A DNA stretch of 64,000 nt from CAVQFB01 sp963711675 (GTDB lineage: Bacteria > Acidobacteriota > Terriglobia > Terriglobales > Acidobacteriaceae). Each line of letters opens with the position of its first letter. Within the stretch, counting starts at the first letter, position 1. The stretch is from the NCBI GenBank assembly GCA_963711675.1, contig CAVQFB010000017.1, forward strand, positions 62,001-126,000, written 5' to 3'. Shown here piece by piece: positions 9,324-17,374 of this stretch. The notes beneath the pieces were generated by a model, which had not been told where the DNA came from, did not search any database, and saw only the letters and a program-made list of their open reading frames with translations. A program made the translations under genes and the position numbers.

Positions 9324-11360
9324 GTGGCCTCTCCCACTCAGCCCGCAGTCCCAAGCTCCCCCAAAAGCCGCGACCAAAGCGGCTCTCTCTACAGCTTTTT
9401 CGCGCCTGGCGGCGTGCTTTCGCGGACTCATCCCGCCTACGAATTCCGCCGGGGACAGTTGCAGATGGCGCAAGCGGTTGAGCAGGCCCTCGAGGAAAAA
9501 CGCCATTTGATCGTGGAAGCTGGTACGGGCACTGGCAAGACGCTCGCATACCTGCTGCCCGTGATCCGCTCGGGCAAGCGTGTGATCATCTCGACCGGCA
9601 CAAAGAATCTGCAGGAGCAGCTTTTCTACAAGGACGTTCCCTTTCTCGAGCAGGCGCTTTTCCCTCATGGCGAGGGGAAGCTGAACGTCTGTTATATGAA
9701 GGGTCGGAATAACTATTTGTGTCGTAAGAAGCTCTACGACCTCACCGATCAACCCGTGCTGAGCGGCCTGGAGGAAATTGAGCATTACCGGTCGATTGCG
9801 GCGTGGGAAAAGACGACGGGCACCGGGGATCGCTCCGAACTGGCCGAACTGCCTGAGGCGAGTGCTCTGTGGCACAAGCTGGACGCGCGTGCCGACACCT
9901 GCCTGGGTCAAAAGTGCAGCAGTTGGGACAAATGCTTCATCACCGAGATGCACCGGCGCGCGATGGAGAGCGACATCATCATCGTGAACCACCACCTTTT
10001 CTTTGCCGACCTGGCGATCAAACAGGCGTCGGAGTATGCCCCGGATGCGGGAATCCTCCCCGAAGTTGGGGCCGTCATTTTCGACGAGGCGCACGAATTG
10101 GAGGATGTGGCAGGAAGTTACTTCGGGATATCGGTGAGCAATTCGCGGGTGGAAGATCTTTGCCGCGACGTGGAAGCCTCGCTCCAGCGAAACAAGCTGC
10201 TCTCGGCTTCGCTCTCCGGGGCGCTGAAGAGTCTGCGTGAGCGGGCGCAATTCTTCTTTGCCCTCTTGCCCCCGGGAGACGGACGCTTTTCCTTCGAGAA
10301 CCGGCATGAGTTCCTGGAAGAGAACGGCGACGAGTTCATCGCTCTGCAACAGGCGCTGCGCCGACTGGCTTCTGAGATTGAGAACATGCAGTCGAAGCCC
10401 GAGGAGGTCTTCAACTTCAGCCGGCGCTCGCAAGAGTTGCAGGTGCAGCTGGGCTTCGTGATGGAGTCCGAGGATCACAACACGGTTTTCTGGATCGAGC
10501 GTCGGGGCAACCGTAGCGGAGGGGGCGGCCCGCCCAGGCAAAGACAGAATGTGTTTCTCCAGGCCACACCGATCGACGTCGCGCCGATCCTGAAGAGCTG
10601 TCTCTTCGACCAGTTGGAATGCGCGGTGCTTACGTCGGCGACTCTGGCGGTGGGCGGCGGTTTCGAGTACATGCGGCGACGGGTGGGCCTTGAGCACGCC
10701 CGCGAACTGGTACTGGCTTCGCACTTCGACTACGCGAGTCAGGCCATGCTCTATGTGCCGCCGGATCTGCCCGACCCTCGCACACCGCAGTTTGCGACAA
10801 AAGCCGCAGACCGCATCCGGCGTTTGCTGGAAATCACTCGCGGGCGGGCGTTCGTACTCTTTACCAGCTATGCCCAGATGAACGATGTCTATCAACGCCT
10901 GCTGGGGGAGCTCGAATATCCGATGCTCTTGCAGGGTGATGCTCCCAAGAGTGCGCTGCTCGAGGAGTTCCGGCTGACCCCACACGCAGTCTTGTTTGCG
11001 ACGTCCTCTTTCTGGCAGGGAGTGGATGTGCAGGGGGAGCAGCTCAGTTGCGTGATCATCGATCGCCTGCCATTTGCCGTTCCCAGCGACCCAATTGTGG
11101 CGGCGCGCGTGAAGTCTATCGATGCCGAAGGCGGGAACGCTTTTTTTCAGTACCAGGTACCAGCGGCGGTGATCACGTTGAAGCAGGGTTTCGGAAGGCT
11201 GATCCGCTCCTTGCACGATCGCGGATTGCTGGCGCTGCTCGACAACCGCATTCTGAAGAAAGCCTATGGTCGAATATTCGTAGAAAGCTTGCCCAACTAC
11301 CGCCGGACCACGGAATTGCGGCAGGTGGAAGAGTTCTTTGGAGCTGGAGATCAGGCCTAG
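9324..11360 (+). CDS. DinG/YoaA-type ATP-dependent DNA helicase (XPD-like, Fe-S)
   Basis: Superfamily 2 helicase of the Rad3/XPD group, about 678 residues, expected to unwind DNA 5' to 3'. Seen: EAGTGTGKTLAYLLP (Walker A, about residue 54), a cysteine-bearing region with RNNYLCRKKL and DTCLGQKCSSWDKCF that supplies the Fe-S ligands, the FDEAHELEDVAG box (DEAH), SATLAVGGGF, and the C-terminal QGFGRLIRS arginine-finger motif. A GTG at 9324 or a TTG at 9276 are the only early starts; I prefer the GTG. It is divergent from der. A very long minus-strand ORF inside it is a shadow. Confidence 0.92.
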   Translation: MASPTQPAVPSSPKSRDQSGSLYSFFAPGGVLSRTHPAYEFRRGQLQMAQAVEQALEEKRHLIVEAGTGTGKTLAYLLPVIRSGKRVIISTGTKNLQEQLFYKDVPFLEQALFPHGEGKLNVCYMKGRNNYLCRKKLYDLTDQPVLSGLEEIEHYRSIAAWEKTTGTGDRSELAELPEASALWHKLDARADTCLGQKCSSWDKCFITEMHRRAMESDIIIVNHHLFFADLAIKQASEYAPDAGILPEVGAVIFDEAHELEDVAGSYFGISVSNSRVEDLCRDVEASLQRNKLLSASLSGALKSLRERAQFFFALLPPGDGRFSFENRHEFLEENGDEFIALQQALRRLASEIENMQSKPEEVFNFSRRSQELQVQLGFVMESEDHNTVFWIERRGNRSGGGGPPRQRQNVFLQATPIDVAPILKSCLFDQLECAVLTSATLAVGGGFEYMRRRVGLEHARELVLASHFDYASQAMLYVPPDLPDPRTPQFATKAADRIRRLLEITRGRAFVLFTSYAQMNDVYQRLLGELEYPMLLQGDAPKSALLEEFRLTPHAVLFATSSFWQGVDVQGEQLSCVIIDRLPFAVPSDPIVAARVKSIDAEGGNAFFQYQVPAAVITLKQGFGRLIRSLHDRGLLALLDNRILKKAYGRIFVESLPNYRRTTELRQVEEFFGAGDQA

Positions 11361-11379
11361 AAACAACCCATTCAGCGTG

Positions 11380-11423
11380 GTCATTCTGAGCGAAGCCGTC
11401 TTTCAGGTGGAGCGAAGAATCTT
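11380..11423. repeat. dispersed intergenic repeat (TCATTCTGAGCG family)
   Basis: GTCATTCTGAGCGAAGCC followed by GGAGCGAAGAATCTT, the common pattern of a dispersed palindromic repeat. It lies between the helicase and queD. Confidence 0.5.
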
Positions 11424-11558
11424 GCGTGCATCTCTACCAGCGTCAGGAACCGACCCTGCGAACACCTTATTCGCGGAGTATCCCGCCCCACTTTAGCGGT
11501 AAAATAAAGGTTTGTGCAGCGAGTTGCACCGTCACTCGGACAGCTCGCGAGAGGGCGA

Positions 11559-11936
11559 ATGTTCGAAGTCACGGTGGAAGACACGTTTGCAGCGGGACAC
11601 TACCTGCGCAATTACAAGGGCAAGTGCGAAAATCCGCACGGGCACAATTACAAAGTGCGGATCACGCTGGCTGGCCAGCAACTGGACAAAGCGGGATTGC
11701 TGCTCGACTTCAAGGATCTGCGCGAAGCCATGAAACACGTGATTGACCGCCTGGACCACCAGATGATCAATGAACTGGAGCCCTTCACCGTGCTCAATCC
11801 CTCGGCCGAGAACCTGGCGAAGTATTTTTATGACGAAACCAATATCAAGCTGGATAAAGTGACCAGCGGGCGCGTCCACGTGAAGCACGTCACCATCTTT
11901 GAAACTGACACGACCACGGCGAGCTATAGCGAGTAA
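11559..11936 (+). CDS. queD: 6-carboxy-5,6,7,8-tetrahydropterin synthase QueD
   Basis: Second enzyme of queuosine precursor synthesis; it converts 7,8-dihydroneopterin triphosphate to 6-carboxytetrahydropterin. It has 125 residues, usual for QueD. Seen: FAAGHYLRNYKGKCENPHGHNY at about residues 10-31, holding the zinc-binding His-14, His-27 and His-29 and the catalytic Cys; a later LDHQMIN and the C-terminal glutamate region VTIFETDT. The ATG at 11559 matches the family start and has a GAGAGGG just upstream. It heads the queD-queE-queC cluster. Confidence 0.95.
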   Translation: MFEVTVEDTFAAGHYLRNYKGKCENPHGHNYKVRITLAGQQLDKAGLLLDFKDLREAMKHVIDRLDHQMINELEPFTVLNPSAENLAKYFYDETNIKLDKVTSGRVHVKHVTIFETDTTTASYSE

Positions 11937-11972
11937 TTCCTTGCGACTGCGTGTCAAGGCATCGGTTGCTTC

Positions 11973-12656
11973 ATGCAGATAACCGAGATCTACAAGTCGA
12001 TCCAGGGTGAGTCCAGTTACGCAGGATTGCCATGCGTATTTGTTCGTCTTACGGGATGCAATCTGCGCTGCAACTGGTGCGACAGCGAATACACCTTCAC
12101 CGGTGGACATCGCATGAGCCTGGAGCAGATCGAAGCAGAAGTCGAATCTCTCAGCCCGGAGGGCGGGCTCATTGAGATCACCGGGGGCGAACCGATGCTC
12201 CAGGAGCGTGAGCTTGTGCCGCTGATGGAGCGATTTCTGACCACGGGCTACACCGTGCTCCTTGAGACCAGCGGAGAGCGGCCACTTGCACACGTGCCTG
12301 GTCAGGTAATCAAGATCGTCGACGTGAAATGCCCCAATTCCGGCGAGGGCGACTCGTTCGACATGGAAAACCTGGATGTTCTGAGCCCGCGCGATGAAGT
12401 GAAGTTTGTCGTGAGCGATCGAACTGACTATGAGTTTGCTCGGGACTTCATGATGCGGCACGACCTCCCAACTCGGGTGAAGACCGTGATTTTGTCTCCG
12501 GCTTTCAGCAAGGATGCGACTGGCGCGCGCGACACGACCCATTGCCTGGTGGACCCGCGGGAACTCGCCGAGTGGATGCTCGCGGATAATATCCCCGCGC
12601 GCCTGGGACTTCAAATCCACAAATTTATTTGGGATCCTGCTCTGAAGAGCGTGTAG
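11973..12656 (+). CDS. queE: 7-carboxy-7-deazaguanine synthase QueE
   Basis: Radical SAM enzyme that rearranges the QueD product to 7-carboxy-7-deazaguanine. It has 227 residues. Seen: EIYKSIQGES at the N-terminus, the [4Fe-4S] motif CNLRCNWC (CxxxCxxC variant of QueE) near residue 31, followed by DSEYTF, and the GGEP SAM-binding motif near residue 70. It lies 36 bases after queD and 38 bases before queC, so the three are very probably one operon. queF and tgt are not in the window. Confidence 0.95.
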   Translation: MQITEIYKSIQGESSYAGLPCVFVRLTGCNLRCNWCDSEYTFTGGHRMSLEQIEAEVESLSPEGGLIEITGGEPMLQERELVPLMERFLTTGYTVLLETSGERPLAHVPGQVIKIVDVKCPNSGEGDSFDMENLDVLSPRDEVKFVVSDRTDYEFARDFMMRHDLPTRVKTVILSPAFSKDATGARDTTHCLVDPRELAEWMLADNIPARLGLQIHKFIWDPALKSV

Positions 12657-12694
12657 TGGGAAATTCTTAGCACCAGCCGTCCTCTAATTCCTCC

Positions 12695-13384
12695 ATGACC
12701 GACCGAACCCAGCGCGCCGTAGTCCTGCTCAGCGGAGGAATGGATTCCTGCGTCTGCGCAGCGCTGGCGGCTCGGGACTCGCAGGCGGCCGCAGTCCACA
12801 TCAGCTACGGGCAACGTACTGAGGAGCGCGAGCGCCGGTCGTTCTTTCAGATTTGTGACCGGCTGGGTATTCGGGATCGCCTGACCGTCCGCAACGAGGT
12901 GTTTCGCGCCATTGGTGGTTCAGCTTTGACGGACACCAATATCGCCGTCCCGGAATCGTCGGCGATGGGCCACGGCATACCGGTCACTTATGTTCCGTTT
13001 CGAAACGCGCATTTTCTTGCCGTGGCGGTGAGCTGGGCTGAAGTGCTGGGCGCCACTAAGGTCTACATCGGTGCCGTCGAACAGGATAGTTCCGGCTACC
13101 CGGACTGCCGGCCGGCCTATTACAAGGCATTCAACGAAGTGGTGAGAGCGGGAACGAAGGAAGGTCGGATCGAGGTGGTCACACCCCTGATAGCGCTTCG
13201 CAAGTCGGAGATTGTGACGCTTGGCCTTGAACTGGGCGCGCCGTTCGATTTAACGTGGTCTTGCTATAGTCGCGGGGATTTTGCCTGTGGCGTATGCGAC
13301 AGTTGTGCGCTGCGCTTGCGCGCGTTTCGGGACGCCGGGACCGCAGACCCCATCCCGTACGCACAAGTGGCAGGCAAGGTTTGA
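12695..13384 (+). CDS. queC: 7-cyano-7-deazaguanine synthase QueC
   Basis: ATP-dependent enzyme that converts 7-carboxy-7-deazaguanine to preQ0 with ammonia. It has 229 residues. Seen: the PP-loop LSGGMDS near residue 12, ISYGQRTEERE, and the C-terminal zinc site CYSRGDFACGVCDSC. It is the third gene of the que cluster. Its last codons are followed by an inverted repeat (13402-13453) that may end the transcript. Confidence 0.95.
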   Translation: MTDRTQRAVVLLSGGMDSCVCAALAARDSQAAAVHISYGQRTEERERRSFFQICDRLGIRDRLTVRNEVFRAIGGSALTDTNIAVPESSAMGHGIPVTYVPFRNAHFLAVAVSWAEVLGATKVYIGAVEQDSSGYPDCRPAYYKAFNEVVRAGTKEGRIEVVTPLIALRKSEIVTLGLELGAPFDLTWSCYSRGDFACGVCDSCALRLRAFRDAGTADPIPYAQVAGKV

Positions 13385-13401
13385 CTGTGGCGGGTTTCCC
13401 G

Positions 13402-13453
13402 TTTTCAATTGTCACCGCCTCGGTGTCGGCGGGTGGCGAGTGGCAATTGAAAA
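13402..13453. repeat. inverted repeat after queC
   Basis: TTTTCAATTG (13402-13411) pairs with CAATTGAAAA (13444-13453) around a 32-base GC-rich middle. It sits between queC and the next gene. It may act as a terminator or be a repeat remnant; no clean U-tract follows. Confidence 0.45.
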
Positions 13454-13496
13454 TCGGAAATCGTAAACTCTTTGGTTCTTGCCGGGAGGCCAGAAT

Positions 13497-14672
13497 ATGA
13501 GAAACCGTTTCATCGTCATGATTGCGTTCGTGGGTTTTTTGGCAGGCCTTGGCGCGCCTGCGGCCCTTGCACAGACCGGAAGCGTCAAAGGCGTGTGTAA
13601 GGATCAGCAAGGCAACATAATTGCGGGTGCCACCGTCGAGTGGACCAGCACCGAAACCGGGCGCAAGTACAATCTGAAAACCAACAACAAAGGCGAGTAT
13701 TTCTCGCTGGGCATTGCGCCCGGGAAGTACAACGTCCGCCTTTTGAAGGACAACGCGGAGATCTGGCACATCAACAATGTCAGTGTGAGCCTCGACGAAC
13801 TGGACCTTGATTTCGACCTCAAGAAGGAGCAGGTATCCAGCGCTGCGAAGCAAGGCATGAGCGCCGAGCAGGTAAAGGCGGTGCAGGAGCAGCAGGCAAA
13901 AGCTCAAAAAGAGAACATGACGGTCAAGACGTTGAATGAGAAGCTAGCCGCTTCGAATCAAGCTAGCCAGGCGGGGGACTACGAACAGGCAATTACGATT
14001 CTGGCCGAGGCAACCCAGATGGATCCGTCGCGAGATCTGCTCTGGTTCAAGCTGGGTGACGCCTATCGTATGTCAGCCACGAAGCAAACTGATCCTGCCG
14101 AGAAACAGAAGCGCTACGATTCGGCGGTCGAGGACTACAAAAAGGCGATCCAGATTAAAGGCGATCAATCCGCTGCGGGAACGCCGGGCCAGGCGGCTCC
14201 GGCAGGCCAAAGTGCCCCGGCCAACCCTTCGGCGCAGCAATTGGCTGCGTACTACAACAATCTTGCCGAGGTCTATGCAAAATCGGGGAAGGTTGACGAC
14301 GCGGTCAAAAGCTACACGCAGGCTGCGCAGATCAACCCCGCCGGTGCGGCACAGTATGAATTCAACGTGGGAGCGGTGCTTACCAACGCCGGCAAAGTCG
14401 ACGACGCCATCGTGGCATTCGACAAGGTGATTGCCGCCGATCCCACCAAGGCCGACGCTTACTACTGGAAAGGCGTGAACATGATCGGCAAGGCCACTCT
14501 GAAGGGCGACAAGATGGTGGCCCCCGATGGCACAGCGGATGCCTTCAACAAGTACCTGGAACTGGCTCCAACAGGAACGTATGCGGAACCCGCTAAGCAG
14601 ATGCTCGCCAGCATCGGTGCAACAGTAGAAACCCAGTTCGGCAAGAAGAAGGCAGGCGCGAAGAAGCAGTAG
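13497..14672 (+). CDS. secreted protein with carboxypeptidase-regulatory-like and TPR domains
   Basis: A 391-residue exported protein. Seen: signal peptide to about residue 25 (ending ALAQ), a CarboxypepD_reg-like beta domain at about residues 28-105 (GSVKGVCKDQQGNIIAGATV), then a helical region with several TPR motifs from about residue 150 to 360 and a basic lysine-rich tail. A Gly/Ala/Pro-rich linker (about 225-250) splits the repeats. The ATG at 13497 has GGGAGG ahead of it. A strong terminator follows. The combination suggests a periplasmic scaffold; the exact role is unknown. Confidence 0.8.
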   Translation: MRNRFIVMIAFVGFLAGLGAPAALAQTGSVKGVCKDQQGNIIAGATVEWTSTETGRKYNLKTNNKGEYFSLGIAPGKYNVRLLKDNAEIWHINNVSVSLDELDLDFDLKKEQVSSAAKQGMSAEQVKAVQEQQAKAQKENMTVKTLNEKLAASNQASQAGDYEQAITILAEATQMDPSRDLLWFKLGDAYRMSATKQTDPAEKQKRYDSAVEDYKKAIQIKGDQSAAGTPGQAAPAGQSAPANPSAQQLAAYYNNLAEVYAKSGKVDDAVKSYTQAAQINPAGAAQYEFNVGAVLTNAGKVDDAIVAFDKVIAADPTKADAYYWKGVNMIGKATLKGDKMVAPDGTADAFNKYLELAPTGTYAEPAKQMLASIGATVETQFGKKKAGAKKQ

Positions 14673-14693
14673 GGTCCAGAGTCCAGAATCAAC

Positions 14694-14722
14694 AGAGGCA
14701 GCTTCAAGGCTGCCTCTTTTTT
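14694..14722 (+). terminator. rho-independent terminator
   Basis: A perfect 9-bp stem (AGAGGCAGC with GCTGCCTCT), a 6-base loop and a run of T follow the stop of the TPR gene by 21 bases. Confidence 0.9.
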
Positions 14723-14875
14723 ATGGTTGGAATGCGGTTAGAATGGCGGTTCGATTACCAAGGTCTACGTACCTGCAGTCCTACGAGAATCGGCGCACAA
14801 AGGCTAGAGTAGGATTCTGGCCCGATCTAAGCGAGAGCCCTCCCCCTCACATTTCGGACCCTTTACGAGGAGCCA

Positions 14876-16021
14876 ATGGCAGCGCCTGGGCACGGACCGA
14901 TCTCGGTGCACCTTGAGGGAATTCCCAGCACGGGGTCGGTAGCGACCGAGACCCTGCTGGGAGCGATGCTGCGTGCGTCAGAAAAGGTCAGTGATCTCAT
15001 CTTCTCGCCCGGACGCCCTCCCCAGATCGAAGTGGACGGACAGCTGATCGGCGTCGAGTTCCGGGATTCGACCAGTTTGACCGCGGACGACACAAGGCGC
15101 ATTGCCGCGGATCTGATCGGCACCAACAAACAGGCTATCAACGTGTTGCGGGAGCAGGGTTCTTGCGACGTGTCGTACGGACTGGCGGGAGCCGCTCGTT
15201 TCCGGGTGAATGTTTTCATTCAGCGTGGCAGTTGCGCGGTCGTGATGCGGGTGATTCCGACGGCGATACCCGACTTCGCCGCACTGCACCTGCCTTCCCA
15301 GCTTGCGGAGGTAGCCGACATCCAGAACGGAATCGTGCTGGTGACGGGGCCGACGGCCTCTGGCAAGTCATCCACGCTGGCGGCGTTGCTCGACCGCATC
15401 AACAGCCAGCACTGCTATCACATCATCACCGTGGAAGACCCCATCGAGTTCCTGCACAATCACAAGCGGTCCACGGTTCACCAGCGTGAGCTTCACAGCG
15501 ACACGCCGGACTTTGCCTTGGCCTTGAGGGCGGCGATGCGGCAGTCTCCCAAGGTTATCCTGGTGGGCGAACTGCGCGACCGCGAGACGATGCAAACCGT
15601 GTTGGAAGCCGCCGAGACGGGCCATCTGGTACTTTCCAGCTTGAATACGGTGGACGCATCCAAAACCGTGGAACGGATCGTGGGTGCTTTTCCCTCGGCG
15701 GACCAGCCATCGATACGCAGCCGACTGGCCAAGAATTTCCGCTGCATTGTCTCTCAGCAGCTGATTCCGAAAGCAGATCGCACCGGCCGGGTACCGGTCG
15801 TTGAGATTCTGAAATCGACACCCGCAACTCGGTGGCCCATGGAACACGGGGAACAGTCAGGCAAGAGCTTCCTCGACGCCATTATGAACGGGCGCACCGA
15901 CGGCATGCAGCATTTCGATGGCGAGATCGCAAAGCTCGTTCGGGCCGGAGTCATTCATCTGGAAACCGGGCTCGCCTACGCCACTAATCCCTCCGTCCTG
16001 AAGCAGGAACTGGCGCGATAA
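14876..16021 (+). CDS. PilT/PilU-like type IV pilus ATPase
   Basis: Secretion-type hexameric ATPase of the PilT group, 381 residues, expected at the base of a type IV pilus where it would power retraction. Seen: an N-terminal PAS-like domain, Walker A GPTASGKSS (158-166), the Asp box TVEDPIEF, Walker B VILVGELRDRETM, and the His-box position reading LSSLNTVDASKTVERI. PilT proteins normally have STLHT there, so the usual His is Asn. The C-terminal part (after about residue 300) is shorter and less PilT-like than usual. No other pilus gene is nearby. The ATG at 14876 follows GAGGAGCC. Confidence 0.88.
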   Translation: MAAPGHGPISVHLEGIPSTGSVATETLLGAMLRASEKVSDLIFSPGRPPQIEVDGQLIGVEFRDSTSLTADDTRRIAADLIGTNKQAINVLREQGSCDVSYGLAGAARFRVNVFIQRGSCAVVMRVIPTAIPDFAALHLPSQLAEVADIQNGIVLVTGPTASGKSSTLAALLDRINSQHCYHIITVEDPIEFLHNHKRSTVHQRELHSDTPDFALALRAAMRQSPKVILVGELRDRETMQTVLEAAETGHLVLSSLNTVDASKTVERIVGAFPSADQPSIRSRLAKNFRCIVSQQLIPKADRTGRVPVVEILKSTPATRWPMEHGEQSGKSFLDAIMNGRTDGMQHFDGEIAKLVRAGVIHLETGLAYATNPSVLKQELAR

Positions 16022-16134
16022 CGCTATTGCGCTTTGTTGTGGTCTTCGTTTCGCCGCTCACAGCACTCCTTCCCAGCGGTATTACAGCAGCTTAAGGTTA
16101 GATTTTGCTCCTTCCTATTTGTATGATCAGGTAC

Positions 16135-17370
16135 ATGCCGGCTCAGGAATCGCCCGCGACCATTCTCAGTTTTGAGGACGCACGACACACCGTAGAAGAG
16201 CATGCCGCCGGGCTCAAGGCGCGGGGAACTGAGCCGATAGAACTTCTGCAAGGATTGCGCAGGGTGTTGGCTGAATCCTTAATCGCCGATCGCGACTTCC
16301 CGCCCTTTCGCCGTTCGACCAGAGATGGATACGCGGTGCGGGCTGCTGATGTCGGTCAAGTCCCTGCGACGCTGAAGCTAGTCGGAGAGATCAAAGCCGG
16401 CATGTCTTCCAGCGCGGCTTTCGTCGGCATCAAACCCGGCCAAGCTGCAGCCATCATGACGGGCGCGCCGGCGCCTGACGGCTCCGATGCCGTGGTGATG
16501 GTGGAACACACGTCGCGGGTAAGCGACCAAGTCACGTTGCTCAGGCCGGCAAGTAGTGGTGAAAACATTGTGCCCACTGGTACGGAGGCGAAGCGAGGAG
16601 AGGTTCTGCTCCCTACGGGAACGCGAATCGACTATGCGGGCATCGCTATGGCGGCATCGGTCGGGAAGACGAGACTGGAGGTCTACTTGAGGCCTAAAGT
16701 TGCGATTCTCTCGACCGGCGACGAGGTTGTGGATGTTCACACTCAGCCTGAGTTAAACCAGATCCGCAACTCCAACACCTACTCCCTGGCAGCACAGGTG
16801 TTGGAAGCCGGTGGAGAGCCGGTACTGCTGCCCGTAGCACCCGATGAGCCAGGGAAGCTGGGCAAACTGATCCGCGAGGGACTTCAGTCGGAGTTGTTAT
16901 TGCTTACTGGCGGAGTGTCCATGGGAAAGTACGACCTGGTAGAGCAAGCCCTGCAAGATCTGGGCGCTGAATTCTTCTTCACCGGCGCAAAGATTCAGCC
17001 GGGAAAGCCGGTCGTGTTCGGCCGGGTCACGGCAAAGTACTTCTTCGGTCTTCCGGGAAACCCGGTCTCCACAATGGTGACCTTTGCATTGTTTGTGCGG
17101 CCCCTGCTGGAAGCACTTGCGGGCCTTTCGCCGCGCAAGCTCATCTTCCTTCATGCGCGGTTGAAGACCGAGATCAAGACCAAGACCGGCCTGACGCGAT
17201 TTCTGCCCGCGGTGCTCTCAGGCGAATTTGAGCACGCCGAGGTCGAACTGGCTCGCTGGCAGGGATCAGGAGATGTCGCGGCCACTGCGCGAGCCAACTG
17301 CTTCCTGGTCATTCCTCCCGATCGCGAAAAGATTGCGGCTGGCGAGTGGGTAGCGGTGCTGCCGCAGTGA
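16135..17370 (+). CDS. moeA: molybdopterin molybdenumtransferase MoeA
   Basis: Inserts molybdate into adenylated molybdopterin, the last step of molybdenum cofactor synthesis. About 411 residues. Seen: FRRSTRDGYAVRA near residue 62, GAPAPDGSDAVVMVE, the STGDEVV start of the MoCF-binding domain, LLTGGVSMGKYD, and GLPGNPVS. The ATG at 16135 gives the family start; an ATG at 16123 is also in frame. Mo-cofactor genes moaC and mogA lie 2.6-5.6 kb downstream, beyond a minus-strand kinase gene. Confidence 0.95.
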   Translation: MPAQESPATILSFEDARHTVEEHAAGLKARGTEPIELLQGLRRVLAESLIADRDFPPFRRSTRDGYAVRAADVGQVPATLKLVGEIKAGMSSSAAFVGIKPGQAAAIMTGAPAPDGSDAVVMVEHTSRVSDQVTLLRPASSGENIVPTGTEAKRGEVLLPTGTRIDYAGIAMAASVGKTRLEVYLRPKVAILSTGDEVVDVHTQPELNQIRNSNTYSLAAQVLEAGGEPVLLPVAPDEPGKLGKLIREGLQSELLLLTGGVSMGKYDLVEQALQDLGAEFFFTGAKIQPGKPVVFGRVTAKYFFGLPGNPVSTMVTFALFVRPLLEALAGLSPRKLIFLHARLKTEIKTKTGLTRFLPAVLSGEFEHAEVELARWQGSGDVAATARANCFLVIPPDREKIAAGEWVAVLPQ

Positions 17371-17374
17371 CGGG

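Noticed and set aside
9291..11384. 697-codon open frame on the minus strand
   Set aside because: It is fully antisense to the DinG-like helicase, which has all motifs; the long frame is a by-product of GC-rich codon use.
11532..12620. 362-codon minus-strand frame over queD-queE
   Set aside because: Shadow of the two que genes.
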